A DNA stretch of 20,114 bases from NCBI GenBank assembly GCA_946222625.1, contig CAMILJ010000020.1, forward strand, positions 1 through 20,114, written 5' to 3'. The notes under the pieces were generated by a model, which saw only the letters and a list, made by a program, of their open reading frames with translations, did no database searches and was not told the DNA's origin. Below, piece by piece: positions 7,720-15,352 of this stretch (within the stretch, counting starts at the first letter, position 1; the number at the start of each line of letters is the position of its first letter). This DNA is from an uncultured Corynebacterium sp. Lineage in GTDB: Bacteria; Actinomycetota; Actinomycetes; Mycobacteriales; Mycobacteriaceae. Position numbers and translations under genes: made by a program.

Positions 7720-8379
7720 TTAGAACAAAGACAGCCGCGTGGAGTGATAAACACTGCCATAGGGCGCGTCGAGGCGCACCCACCGGCCCTTGCCCGCCAC
7801 GCGCAGGTGGCGGGGGATCTTCAGTGACGCAGCAAAGCCTGGGATGAGACCCAAACTCGTGCAGGCGAAGATCATCCGCATAGGAATCTCTACGTGGGTC
7901 TCCGCACTCTCCACGGTGAGCACGGTTTGATTCAACAGGCTTTTCGGCGGGCCCATCGGGCCTGAAAATTGCCGAGCTAGCTGCCGGCCTTTATCCGCTA
8001 ACTCGCGGACGACATCGACAGGCAATGAATCAATCTCTCGAAACCCCTGTGCCGGCGGCAAGGCCCCCGGCCATGAGGGATCGCGCGCGGGGCCTAGATC
8101 AAGCACCTCCGCCCCGTCCTCTTCAAGGGAGCGTACGGGGGTGGTGCGGAGGGCGTCGAGAAGCGCCTGCGCCGACACCACTGCCCCATCGCGGCCAACG
8201 TTGCCTTCGCAGCGCCGCGCTACGACGACGTCGAAGGGGGTCGTGACAAAAACCTCAACGTGGGTGGCGTCGTATTGACGCAAGCGCACCGTCGCTGAGG
8301 CATCCAGCCCCGTCGCACGAGCGAGGAGGGCCTGCAGCCCTACCCCGCCGTTGTGCAATGTCAGGGATTCACTCTCCAT
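7720..8379 (-). CDS. Conserved actinobacterial hypothetical protein
   Basis: A 219-aa soluble protein with no motif I can name. It has a proline-rich middle (about 100-115), then a stretch with GPMGPPKSLLNQTVLTV, and a hydrophobic segment IFACTSLGLIPGFAAS near residue 170-185 that is too short and polar-flanked to call a membrane anchor. It ends in a Trp-containing RWVRLDAPYGSVYHSTRLSLF tail. The gene starts 15 nt after the thioesterase stop and ends the leftward ettA cluster, so it is probably co-transcribed with it. I recall a hypothetical gene in the same position beside the mycobacterial thioesterase, which would make it a conserved companion. Function unknown; an ESX-, lipid- or translation-related role cannot be told from the sequence. 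Confidence 0.75.
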   Translation of the reverse strand: MESESLTLHNGGVGLQALLARATGLDASATVRLRQYDATHVEVFVTTPFDVVVARRCEGNVGRDGAVVSAQALLDALRTTPVRSLEEDGAEVLDLGPARDPSWPGALPPAQGFREIDSLPVDVVRELADKGRQLARQFSGPMGPPKSLLNQTVLTVESAETHVEIPMRMIFACTSLGLIPGFAASLKIPRHLRVAGKGRWVRLDAPYGSVYHSTRLSLF

Positions 8380-8394
8380 AATTGCGCTGGCCGC

Positions 8395-8853
8395 CTACTG
8401 CTCGTCCAACTCGACGACAGCATTGTCCAGGATGATGGTGCGCTCCTGCTCAGAAACCTCCCGCGGCATCTGGGTATCTGGGTCAATGGTGACCTGCACG
8501 CAGTCGATGACGCAGGCCACCTGGCCCTGCGCGTCCTTGATCTTCTGGCGAGTGGTAAACGACGTGGTTCCAAGGCGCACCACCGTGGTCTCCACCGTCA
8601 CCGTGCCATGCCGTCCATCCCACTTGATGGGGCGGACATAGTCCGCATCGATGTGGCGAACGAAAGCCACCATGTTTACCCCACGTGAATAGAAGTGGTG
8701 CATGGCAAAGGCCAAGCGCGCCTCCTGCGCCAGCTCGATAAAGTTGGCGTTCATCATGTGGCCGTACATGTCGAAGTCCGACCAACGCACTCCCACGGTG
8801 AGTTCGTGGACGTTGTCCTTAGTCTCCTCCGACACAACATTCTGAGCGGACAT
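8395..8853 (-). CDS. Acyl-CoA thioesterase, 4HBT/YbgC-type hotdog fold
   Basis: Hydrolyses a fatty acyl-CoA or related thioester in the cytosol. The 152-aa chain shows the family's opening strand and hot-dog helix: VRWSDFDMYGHMMNANFIEL (22-41) with the catalytic-loop Asp26/Asp28 and GH at 31-32, then EEAR-like AQEARLAF. The second half (VRHIDADYVRPIKW and TTSFTTRQKIKDAQG) continues the sheet. Length and layout are typical. The ATG is preceded by AAGGA 8-9 nt upstream. It lies 48 nt downstream of ettA and 15 nt upstream of the hypothetical gene. A short hairpin (8887-8904) overlaps the ettA stop. The same neighbourhood of EttA and a thioesterase is found in mycobacteria. The natural substrate is not evident. 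Confidence 0.85.
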   Translation of the reverse strand: MSAQNVVSEETKDNVHELTVGVRWSDFDMYGHMMNANFIELAQEARLAFAMHHFYSRGVNMVAFVRHIDADYVRPIKWDGRHGTVTVETTVVRLGTTSFTTRQKIKDAQGQVACVIDCVQVTIDPDTQMPREVSEQERTIILDNAVVELDEQ

Positions 8854-8901
8854 TCCAGAATCCTTCCGAAGATTTCTTTTGAGCGTTAGGGCTGAGCGGC
8901 C

Positions 8902-10572
8902 CTAGCGGCTGAGCTTGCGGTGGGTAACGCGAGACGGACGGGCGGCATCCTCACCGAGGCGCTCGACCTTGTTCTTCTCGTAATCGCCGAAGTTACCCTC
9001 GAACCAGAACCACTGGCCTTCCGCGACGTTGCCCTCCCAAGCCAGGATGTGGGTACAGGTGCGGTCGAGGAACCAGCGATCGTGGGAAATAACCACGGCG
9101 CAGCCAGGGAACTTCTCCAGCGCATTTTCCAGGGAACCCAGGGTTTCCACGTCCAAGTCGTTGGTCGGCTCATCGAGGAGGATCAGGTTGCCACCCTCCT
9201 TGAGGGTCAGGGCCAGGTTCAGGCGGTTGCGCTCACCACCGGACAGAACCTTAGACGGCTTCTGCTGGTCCGGGCCCTTAAAACCGAATGCGGAGAGGTA
9301 GGCACGGGATGGCATCTCGTTCTGGCCAACGTGGATGTAGTCCAGACCATCGGAGACGACCTCCCACACGGTAGCCTCTGGGTCGATGTTTTCGCGTCCC
9401 TGGTCAACGTAGGAAAGCTTGACGGTCTCGCCGACGGTGACCGAACCGGAATCCGGCTCTTCCAGGCCCACGATGGTCTTGAACAGGGTGGACTTACCCA
9501 CACCATTCGGACCGATAACACCGACGATGCCGTTGCGCGGCAGGGTGAAGGACAGGTCCTTAATAAGGACGCGACCATCGAAGCCCTTGGTCAGGTTCTT
9601 GACTTCCACAACCTTGTTGCCCAGGCGCGGCGGGGTCGGAATCTGAATCTCCTCGAAGTCGAGCTTCTTGTACTGCTCGGCTTCTGCAGCCATCTCCTCG
9701 TAGCGCTGGAGACGGGCCTTGTTCTTGGCCTGGCGCGCCTTCGCACCGGAGCGAACCCACGCGAGCTCTTCCTTGAGGCGCTTCTGCAGCTTCTTGTCCT
9801 TAGCGCCGGCGACCTCGAGGCGCTCAGCCTTCTTCTCCAGGTAAGTGGAGTAGTTGCCCTCGTAGGGGTAGAGCTTGCCGCGATCAACCTCACAGATCCA
9901 GCCCGCAACGTGGTCGAGGAAGTAGCGGTCGTGGGTCACGGCCAAGACAGCGCCCGGGTAGGACTCGAGGTGCTTCTCCAGCCACTGGACGGACTCGGCG
10001 TCAAGGTGGTTAGTGGGCTCGTCGAGCAACAGCAGGTCCGGCTCACTCAGCAGCAGCTTGGCCAGCGCGACGCGGCGACGCTCACCACCGGACAGGTTAG
10101 TTACTGGGTCATCAGACGGCGGGCAGCGCAGTGCCTCCATGGCCTGCTCAATCTTGGAGTCAACCTCCCACGCATCTGCGTGGTCGAGCTCCTCCTGCAG
10201 CTTGCCCATTTCTTCCATGAGCTCGTCGGAGTAGTTGGTGGCCATCTCTTCCGCGATCTCCTCGAAGCGCTGCTTCTTCTGGAAAATCTCCCCGAGGCCT
10301 TCTTCGACGTTCTCGCGGACCGTCTTCTCCTCGTTGAGCGGCGGCTCCTGGAGGAGGATGCCGACCGTCTTGCCCGGGTCAATGAAAGCCTCGCCGTTGG
10401 AAGGCTGATCGAGGCCGGCCATAATTTTCAGGATCGAGGACTTACCTGCACCGTTGGGGCCCACGACGCCAATCTTGGCGCCCGGGTAGAAAGCCATAGT
10501 GACATTGTCCAAAATAACCTTGTCACCGATGGCCTTACGCACGTTTTTCATCGTGTAGATGAATTCGCCCAT
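8902..10572 (-). CDS. ettA: Energy-dependent translational throttle protein (ABC-F ATPase)
   Basis: Soluble ABC-F ATPase that binds the ribosomal E site and gates the first elongation step according to the ATP/ADP ratio. At 556 aa it matches the E. coli EttA length. Two nucleotide-binding domains are complete: Walker A GPNGAGKSS (38-46) with signature LSGGERRRVALA and Walker B LLLLDEPTNHLDAES, then a second GPNGVGKST, LSGGERNRLNLA and LILLDEPTNDLDVET. Between them is the charged P-site tRNA interaction linker (about residues 245-295, rich in Lys, Arg and Glu). There are no membrane segments. The start has AAAGGG about 6 nt upstream. It follows the ssb-like gene by 80 nt and leads into the thioesterase gene. 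It is essentially a core gene of actinobacteria. Confidence 0.96.
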   Translation of the reverse strand: MGEFIYTMKNVRKAIGDKVILDNVTMAFYPGAKIGVVGPNGAGKSSILKIMAGLDQPSNGEAFIDPGKTVGILLQEPPLNEEKTVRENVEEGLGEIFQKKQRFEEIAEEMATNYSDELMEEMGKLQEELDHADAWEVDSKIEQAMEALRCPPSDDPVTNLSGGERRRVALAKLLLSEPDLLLLDEPTNHLDAESVQWLEKHLESYPGAVLAVTHDRYFLDHVAGWICEVDRGKLYPYEGNYSTYLEKKAERLEVAGAKDKKLQKRLKEELAWVRSGAKARQAKNKARLQRYEEMAAEAEQYKKLDFEEIQIPTPPRLGNKVVEVKNLTKGFDGRVLIKDLSFTLPRNGIVGVIGPNGVGKSTLFKTIVGLEEPDSGSVTVGETVKLSYVDQGRENIDPEATVWEVVSDGLDYIHVGQNEMPSRAYLSAFGFKGPDQQKPSKVLSGGERNRLNLALTLKEGGNLILLDEPTNDLDVETLGSLENALEKFPGCAVVISHDRWFLDRTCTHILAWEGNVAEGQWFWFEGNFGDYEKNKVERLGEDAARPSRVTHRKLSR

Positions 10573-10652
10573 GTTTCACCCTTTACTTCTGTCAGGATTG
10601 GTCAATAACAGTACAAAGAGTACATCACATGGGCGGTGGTAGTCCCCCGTCC

Positions 10653-11243
10653 TTAGGCCATAGCTTCTTCTGGTGCCGGTTCACAGTGAGGTTCGGCCGC
10701 GCTCTGCGCTTGCTGACGGTCCGCCGCAGTGTCCTGCGGAGTATCTCCCGACTGCAGGGCAGCCGGCATTGCCTCATTCTCCGCGTTGCTAGGCGGTGCC
10801 GTGTAATCCACATCCAGTGCTGGCGGATTCTCCCCCAGCCAGAGGGCTTCGCTGCCCTCCTCACCGTAGGAGGTACCAATCTTGGTGGAGGTAATGCAGA
10901 AGCGGTTGAGGTCAAGGCCCACGTGGGCGATCTTGATATAGGTCCTAGAGCGCGTGGCCCCACTCTTATCCTCCCACCGGTCCGTGACAATGGAGCCCAT
11001 AACAAAGACCGGCATGCCCTTAAACAGGGACTTCTTGACGTTGATGGCGCACTGGCCCCACACCTCACCGTCGATATAGTTAAGGTCCAGCTCCCGCCAC
11101 ACTGTCTTGCCCTCGTCATCCTTTTCCGGAACGCTGCGCGAGGACGCAAAGCGGAGGCGGGCCTTGTACATGGTTTCGCTAATTTTGGTCAGGTGCGGGT
11201 CGTGAGTCAGGCGACCCGTGAGTGAGATTGGGTATTGAGACAT
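10653..11243 (-). CDS. Single-stranded DNA-binding protein paralogue (OB fold)
   Basis: The N-terminal 110 residues form an SSB-type OB domain: ISLTGRLTHDPHLTKI, then RLRFASS, WRELDLNYIDGEVWGQCAINV, KKSLFKGMPVFVMGSIVTDRWEDKSG, and SRTYIKIAHVGLDLNRF. The remainder is a low-complexity acidic and Ala/Gln-rich tail. It ends in EPAPEEAMA rather than the acidic DDDIPF-type tip that recruits partner proteins in housekeeping SSB, so this is likely the second, divergent SSB seen next to ettA in actinobacteria. The start at 11243 was chosen over 11285 because AAAGGA lies 8 nt upstream and MSQYPISLTGRL begins the fold. Its upstream region contains a perfect DnaA-box sequence. Role in replication, repair or competence is unresolved. 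Confidence 0.83.
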   Translation of the reverse strand: MSQYPISLTGRLTHDPHLTKISETMYKARLRFASSRSVPEKDDEGKTVWRELDLNYIDGEVWGQCAINVKKSLFKGMPVFVMGSIVTDRWEDKSGATRSRTYIKIAHVGLDLNRFCITSTKIGTSYGEEGSEALWLGENPPALDVDYTAPPSNAENEAMPAALQSGDTPQDTAADRQQAQSAAEPHCEPAPEEAMA

Positions 11244-11363
11244 TGCGTGATTCCTTTGCTGGTTGTGGCTGGTGCTCTTTTTCAATGCCAGGAAGCTATG
11301 CGCCTCCCGTACCTCGCATCATTGCCACCGATCAGCGCGCCCGCAATGGCCTCACTGCCAACC

Positions 11364-11372
11364 TGTGGATAA
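11364..11372 (-). promoter_or_regulatory. Consensus DnaA box (TTATCCACA)
   Basis: On the minus strand the sequence is TTATCCACA, an exact match to the strict DnaA-box consensus, flanked by AT-rich sequence (AAAATATCC and TTTTCAACAAG). It lies about 120 nt upstream of the ssb-like start, in the 206-bp gap between the CopD-CtaG gene and ssb. A perfect nonamer can occur by chance, so DnaA binding is only a possibility. The rest of the gap shows the hairpin at 11427-11441 and no gene. Confidence 0.4.
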
Positions 11373-11426
11373 CTTGTTGAAAACATCAACAAAATATCCG
11401 TTTCGCCAGGTAAGGCCCCCTTCTCA

Positions 11427-11441
11427 CGCACCCAGGGTGCG
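11427..11441 (-). terminator. Compact palindrome after the CopD-CtaG gene
   Basis: CGCACCC (11427-11433) and GGGTGCG (11435-11441) flank a single A. The palindrome begins 9 nt past the stop codon of the leftward CopD-CtaG gene. It could be a stem after loop rearrangement or a protein-binding dyad. There is no T-run, so the terminator call is weak. Confidence 0.3.
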
Positions 11442-11449
11442 CACTCCCG

Positions 11450-13522
11450 CTAGTGCTGACGGAAGGTGGAATCATCCCCTTCGCTCATCTGCTTGAGCAT
11501 GGCGTTGTAGCTTTCCAAATCAGCATCGCCGTCGATATCCGCCTTAGCGTCATGGCGCCGAGCGGTGGCACGATCCTCTCGCAGCCAGTCGAGGAATAGC
11601 GAACCAAACACAATCACCAGCGGGAATTGGCCGAAGCCCCAGGAAATACCTCCTCCGGTCCGTTGGTCCGTGACAAGGTCCGGGTGCCACGGCAAGCTCA
11701 AGGACTCATAGAAGTCCAAGCCCAGAATGACTTGCATCTGCATGAGGTAGACACCGGCAAAAAGGTGCAGGGGCATCGACACGAACAGGATGAGCAGGCG
11801 AATTCCCGTCGGCGCGCGCCACGGCAACGGGTCCGGGCCAATAACCTCCCAGTAGTAGATGTAGCCAGAGATCAAGAAGACCCAGTTCATGATCACATGC
11901 CCAGCATGTTCTGAAATGGCAAGCTCGTAAAAATTCGGGAAAAGGTAGAGCACGTAGAGGAAAGCCAGGAACTGTATAACGTTGACCGCTGGATGCGTAA
12001 GAATCCGCAAGGTACGGGCCTTGGTGAGGGCGACGGCGGCGTCGTGAAGCGTGGGCTTGCCCGGCTCCCCGGGCTCAAACGCTTCCATCACTAAGGTCAC
12101 CGGAGCGCCCAGCACAAGGCACAGCGGGACCGCCATGGACAGAATCATGTGCACCAACATGTGCATGGAGTACAGCGCCGGCATATACAAACCGATGCCG
12201 TTGCTCATGATCAGCGTCATACCCAGCGCTCCCACTAGGAACCACGCAGTGCGTCCTGCCGACCACGTCAGCCCGCGGCGCTTGAGGCGCCACAGCGCGT
12301 ACAGGTAGAAGCCGGCCAGCACGATCCCCAGGGAGCCAAACATGAGATCAAAGCGGAACATGGTCCACACGTTGGTGGCGGTGGGGGCGTCGAAAAGCTC
12401 ATAGCCCAGCAGGATCTGCATGGCGTTGAGATTCGGGTCCCGAGGCGGCGGGGGCGGCGTACGGCCCATCGAAATGGCCACGCCAACGGTCGCCGCCATG
12501 ATGAGAACCTCAACCACGGCCACCCTGACAAACAGGCGCGGCGAACTCTTCAAGTGAGGGATGGTGACCCGTCGGTGCACGAAACCGATGGCTGCCAGCA
12601 CCACGGTGAGCACCGCTTTGCTCAGCACCAACAGGCCATAGCGAGTGGTGAACAGATCCCCGAGCTCAACGCGAATCAGCGCATTAACCACACCTGTAGC
12701 TGCCAGCCCCACGATGGAGAACAACGCGACCGTGGAATAGCGACGCACCGCCACGCCCATATCTGGGCCAAGGCGGCGGCCATGGGCGATGAGCCCCATG
12801 AGCCCACCGACCCAGAGCATGATGAAGAACAGGTGCAGCAGTAGCGAGTTCGTACCGTAGTCATGATCGCCACCGGAAGCCGAGTGTCCCTCCATCCCGA
12901 GAGGCACCGTCAGCAACAAGGACAAGAAAAACGTTCCGACTTGGCCCGACCACGTGCGTGCAACAAAACCAGATACGGCAACAACCACTGCGATTGCTGC
13001 GGTGAGCAGCCAGACTTGCGACGCCGCGATCTGCCCCACTGCCATACCCATCAGCTCCGGGTTGAGAACCTTAGCCAACGGGGTACCGGTGAGATCCGAC
13101 ATGACGAGAGGGACCTCTAACAAAGACACCACCGCGGCGCCCACCGCCGCCCATGCGCCGGTCCGCGCTGCGATGTGCCCATCGACGGTGAGCGTGGCCT
13201 TGATGAGGCGCTCGTTGTCCTTATCGGGAACCGCCGGGTAGATAAAGAAGGCGCTCGACATAAAGGAGCCAATAGAAAGCGCCATGAGCATCCACGCGAT
13301 AGCGCGGAAGAAGGGGAGTCCGAACGTTGTCATGCGTCCTGGGTCGGGGATGCCTAGGGCGGCGAGTGAGTCCGCAAGAAAGAACAGAGAAATGATTCCG
13401 CCCACGAGACCCGCGAAGACGACGAAAGAAAGATTCAACAAGCGGGAAGGCTGCGCTCCCGACGTCGAGCGCGCCGCCGCCCGAAAGCGCTGTGAGCTGG
13501 GAGTTTCTTTCTCTGTGTGCAT
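11450..13522 (-). CDS. CopD-CtaG fusion: copper transport / cytochrome c oxidase assembly membrane protein
   Basis: A 690-aa polytopic membrane protein joining two domains. The N-terminal part (about 30-350) is CopD-like, with histidines in GMEGHSASGGDHDYGTNSLL (H213, H220) and H230 placed in a following helix. After a proline run (PPPPP at 356-360), the C-terminal part (about 365-640) is the caa3_CtaG family, with SMHMLVHM (H454, H458), EHAGHVIMNWVF (H539, H542) and YYWEVIGPDPLP. Such fusions are common in actinobacteria (Rv0102-like) and are thought to handle copper for the terminal oxidase. It is divergent from the LysR gene. No ribosome binding site precedes the ATG, but TAGACT lies 7 nt upstream on the minus strand, consistent with a leaderless mRNA. 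The C-terminal tail (650-690) is hydrophilic and acidic. Confidence 0.9.
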   Translation of the reverse strand: MHTEKETPSSQRFRAAARSTSGAQPSRLLNLSFVVFAGLVGGIISLFFLADSLAALGIPDPGRMTTFGLPFFRAIAWMLMALSIGSFMSSAFFIYPAVPDKDNERLIKATLTVDGHIAARTGAWAAVGAAVVSLLEVPLVMSDLTGTPLAKVLNPELMGMAVGQIAASQVWLLTAAIAVVVAVSGFVARTWSGQVGTFFLSLLLTVPLGMEGHSASGGDHDYGTNSLLLHLFFIMLWVGGLMGLIAHGRRLGPDMGVAVRRYSTVALFSIVGLAATGVVNALIRVELGDLFTTRYGLLVLSKAVLTVVLAAIGFVHRRVTIPHLKSSPRLFVRVAVVEVLIMAATVGVAISMGRTPPPPPRDPNLNAMQILLGYELFDAPTATNVWTMFRFDLMFGSLGIVLAGFYLYALWRLKRRGLTWSAGRTAWFLVGALGMTLIMSNGIGLYMPALYSMHMLVHMILSMAVPLCLVLGAPVTLVMEAFEPGEPGKPTLHDAAVALTKARTLRILTHPAVNVIQFLAFLYVLYLFPNFYELAISEHAGHVIMNWVFLISGYIYYWEVIGPDPLPWRAPTGIRLLILFVSMPLHLFAGVYLMQMQVILGLDFYESLSLPWHPDLVTDQRTGGGISWGFGQFPLVIVFGSLFLDWLREDRATARRHDAKADIDGDADLESYNAMLKQMSEGDDSTFRQH

Positions 13523-13527
13523 GGTGG

Positions 13528-13594
13528 GCAGTCTACCGTCACGGAGGTTCTCTTACCTAAAAGGTAGTTTATTCTCAGCTTTCGGGTAGTCTGC
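13528..13594. promoter_or_regulatory. Divergent leaderless promoter pair with nested inverted repeats
   Basis: On the plus strand TAGTCT (13587-13592) lies 6 nt before the LysR ATG. On the minus strand TAGACT (13535-13530) lies 7 nt before the CopD-CtaG ATG. Both fit TAnnnT -10 elements whose start point would be the A of the ATG. They sit inside a 9/10 inverted repeat, GCAGTCTACC (13528-13537) and GGTAGTCTGC (13585-13594). A second dyad, TACCT-AAA-AGGTA (13554-13566), lies in the middle and could be the LysR-type operator. Confidence 0.5.
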
Positions 13595-13598
13595 TCTT

Positions 13599-14531
13599 AT
13601 GGACTCTCGCCAGCTTCACCATTTTCGGTCCGTTGTGGACCACGGTTCATTCACGCAAGCTGCGGAAGCACTGCAGCTCACGCAACCCTCTTTAAGCCTG
13701 ACTGTGCGCAAACTTGAAAAGGATCTCAACGTGAAGCTACTCTCCCGCGGGCGCGGTGGGGTCCGAACCACAGAGGCCGGAGATTACCTCTATGGCGTCG
13801 CTACCTCGATAGATTCCCTTCTCAGCACCGCCGCCACACGCCTTGCCGAAATTGCATCCGGCAGCGCGGGCTCGGTGACGTTATGCTCCGCTTCGGAGTT
13901 CAACTGGCTATATATGCCAGCGATTCTGCGCCGCATGCGCCAACGCGCACCGGAGGTAAGTGTTTCCTTAAAGGACTTAGAACCAACCGCCACGTTAAGG
14001 GAGGTCCTCGACGGCTCCGCGGAGTTGGGAATCCTCCTCACCACTAACCCACAGCGCTTCCGTCAGGACTACGGCGCGCAGCTCACCATTGACTGTGCTG
14101 CAGAGATGGAGGTGCGCGTCGCGCTTCCCGAGAGGCTAAAAGGCTTACCCGACCCCGTGCGGTTGACCGACCTGAGCGCTGAGACCTGGCTCCTACCGCC
14201 GCGCTGGCCGGAACTCAGCGGTTTGCCGGAAGCAGTGGATCAGGTGTGGGCTAAGGCGGCATTAAACAAGCCCGTCACGGTCCAAGAAATCCCCACGTTA
14301 CAAACGGGATTGCCACTCGTGGCGGGTGACTACGGGATCAGCCTCCTACCACACACCGCGCAGGCTTTGGGCCAGCAAGGAATCCACTTCCGGCGAATCG
14401 CGGATGCCCTCCCGACCGTGCAGGCGCTCGTCATCCACCGCGCGGACCGTGCGCTGAGCCCAGCGGCGCGCACGCTTAACGACGTCCTCCTCAACGCCAA
14501 CGCCGAACCAACACCAGCGGTAGCCCGATAA
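13599..14531 (+). CDS. LysR-family transcriptional regulator
   Basis: DNA-binding regulator of the LysR family, 310 aa, the usual length. The N-terminal winged helix-turn-helix is clear: MDSRQLHHFRSVVDHGSFTQ then AAEALQLTQPSLSLTVRKLEKDL and a wing LLSRGRGGVRTTEAG (about residues 1-63). A linker helix follows, then the periplasmic-binding-protein-like effector domain (about 90-295) with the TLREVLDGSAELGILL and GLPLVAGDYGISLLP segments typical of the family. The effector is unknown. Being divergent from and only 76 bp away from the CopD-CtaG gene, it is the natural candidate for regulating that gene and itself. The ATG has no ribosome binding site and is probably the 5' end of the mRNA. The gene is followed about 40 nt later by tRNA-Arg. 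Confidence 0.92.
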   Translation: MDSRQLHHFRSVVDHGSFTQAAEALQLTQPSLSLTVRKLEKDLNVKLLSRGRGGVRTTEAGDYLYGVATSIDSLLSTAATRLAEIASGSAGSVTLCSASEFNWLYMPAILRRMRQRAPEVSVSLKDLEPTATLREVLDGSAELGILLTTNPQRFRQDYGAQLTIDCAAEMEVRVALPERLKGLPDPVRLTDLSAETWLLPPRWPELSGLPEAVDQVWAKAALNKPVTVQEIPTLQTGLPLVAGDYGISLLPHTAQALGQQGIHFRRIADALPTVQALVIHRADRALSPAARTLNDVLLNANAEPTPAVAR

Positions 14532-14570
14532 TCGGACTACACGCCCCGGTGCGTTATGATGGCGCGGTAC

Positions 14571-14644
14571 GCCTCCATAGCTCAGTGGATTAGAGCAGTG
14601 GGTTTCTACCCCATGTGTCGCGGGTTCGAATCCTGCTGGGGGCA
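14571..14644 (+). tRNA. tRNA-Arg (anticodon UCU)
   Basis: A full cloverleaf can be drawn. The acceptor is GCCTCCA (14571-14577) with TGGGGGC (14637-14643), and the discriminator is A at 14644. The D stem is GCTC/GAGC. The anticodon stem GTGGG/CCCAT closes the loop TTTCTAC with anticodon TCT at 14605-14607. The T arm is GCGGG-TTCGAAT-CCTGC. CCA is not encoded. It reads the rare AGA and AGG codons. It is transcribed in the same direction as the LysR gene upstream and the sulfatase-like gene downstream. Confidence 0.95.
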
Positions 14645-14654
14645 CGCAGGTCAG

Positions 14655-14696
14655 GGCCACTTTTTGGGTTTTATTAAGCCTCGGAAAGTGGCCTTT
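14655..14696 (+). terminator. Stem-loop terminator after tRNA-Arg
   Basis: GGCCACTTT (14655-14663) pairs perfectly with AAAGTGGCC (14685-14693) over a 21-nt loop and is followed by TTT. It starts 11 nt after the tRNA and lies 27 nt before the next ATG, so it isolates the tRNA from the sulfatase-like gene. Confidence 0.65.
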
Positions 14697-14719
14697 GGGC
14701 ACTATTTGGACACACTCTT

Positions 14720-15352
14720 ATGGACATCACCCTCGCGACTTTTGACCACGCTCCACAATCCGCGCTGCGCGGAATGCGCTTCGGCAATGCCTGGGGGACG
14801 TCACCAAGCTATGCGGAGTCACGCCGCGGAGTGCTCACCGGGCAATACCCGCAACGCGGAGCCACAACGCGCATCACGGACATCTTTGCGGCAGCTGGCT
14901 TCGAGGTTCGGGAGGACACCCGCCCTGCATCGTCACGGGTCTTTCGGCTTCTTGAGCAACCCGACCCCCACGTGTTGGATGACCTCGATGGCGTCGTGGC
15001 GGTGTGTTCCCTGCAGGAGGATAAGGCCGCGATGTCTCTCCTGTGGCCCGGGGTTGCAGAGTCCGGGGAGTGCACTGAGCTTGTCTCCCCACTCGACCTA
15101 GCTCCTACCCTCGCGGCGATAGCGGGGCTTGATGTGCGCCCCAACGCGCCCTTGTCATTCGACGGGCTCAATTTGGTGCCGGTCCTACGTTATGGCGCCT
15201 CCGGGCACGGGGCCCTCTTCTTCGACAACGGCGTGCGCATGCACGACGCCACGCTTGTCGACGGCACCGCTACCCCACCCAGCGCCCTGCCGCGTTTGCG
15301 GGATGAGTGGGAAACGTGGAAGCGGTTCATGGCGATGGGCCCGCTGCAGTAA
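14720..15352 (+). CDS. Truncated, catalytically degenerate sulfatase-like protein
   Basis: At 210 aa it is less than half a normal sulfatase (about 450-550 aa), yet it keeps two family landmarks in order. Residues 21-41 read FGNAWGTSPS then YAESRRGVLTG, matching the sulfatase active-site segment (PxCxPSRxxLLTG). The residue converted to formylglycine is Tyr31 and the following Pro is Glu. Residues 123-137 (SPLDLAPTLAAIAGL) and FDGLNLVPVL (147-156) match the later TDLAPTLLDLAG and DGRSLLPLL segments. The N-terminal metal-binding Asp pair and much of the core between the motifs are missing. Sulfatase activity is therefore unlikely; it may be a pseudoenzyme, a structural remnant or an adapted protein. 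The frame is intact and codon use looks normal for the region, so it is probably translated. No Shine-Dalgarno precedes the ATG. It ends exactly where the pspC-like gene ends. Confidence 0.6.
   Translation: MDITLATFDHAPQSALRGMRFGNAWGTSPSYAESRRGVLTGQYPQRGATTRITDIFAAAGFEVREDTRPASSRVFRLLEQPDPHVLDDLDGVVAVCSLQEDKAAMSLLWPGVAESGECTELVSPLDLAPTLAAIAGLDVRPNAPLSFDGLNLVPVLRYGASGHGALFFDNGVRMHDATLVDGTATPPSALPRLRDEWETWKRFMAMGPLQ

Noticed and set aside
8887..8904. Small hairpin TAGGGC/GCCCTA at the end of ettA taken as a terminator
   Set aside because: It includes the stop codon, is short and has no T-run, and the thioesterase gene follows 48 nt later in the same direction, so it is more likely an incidental or regulatory hairpin.
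8920..10608. A 562-codon open frame antisense to ettA, longer than ettA itself
   Set aside because: It lies wholly on the complement of a secure gene, its product is low-complexity Leu/Val/Gly-rich with no recognisable motif, and GC-rich codon bias readily opens such mirror frames.
14571..14644. tRNA-Arg and tRNA-His considered as integration sites of a mobile element
   Set aside because: No integrase, no direct repeat of the tRNA 3' end, and ordinary flanking genes; only the sulfatase-like neighbour is odd.
14556..15101. Open frame beginning just before tRNA-Arg and running into the sulfatase-like gene
   Set aside because: Its start overlaps the tRNA and a terminator, and the remainder is a shifted frame of the 14720-15352 gene.
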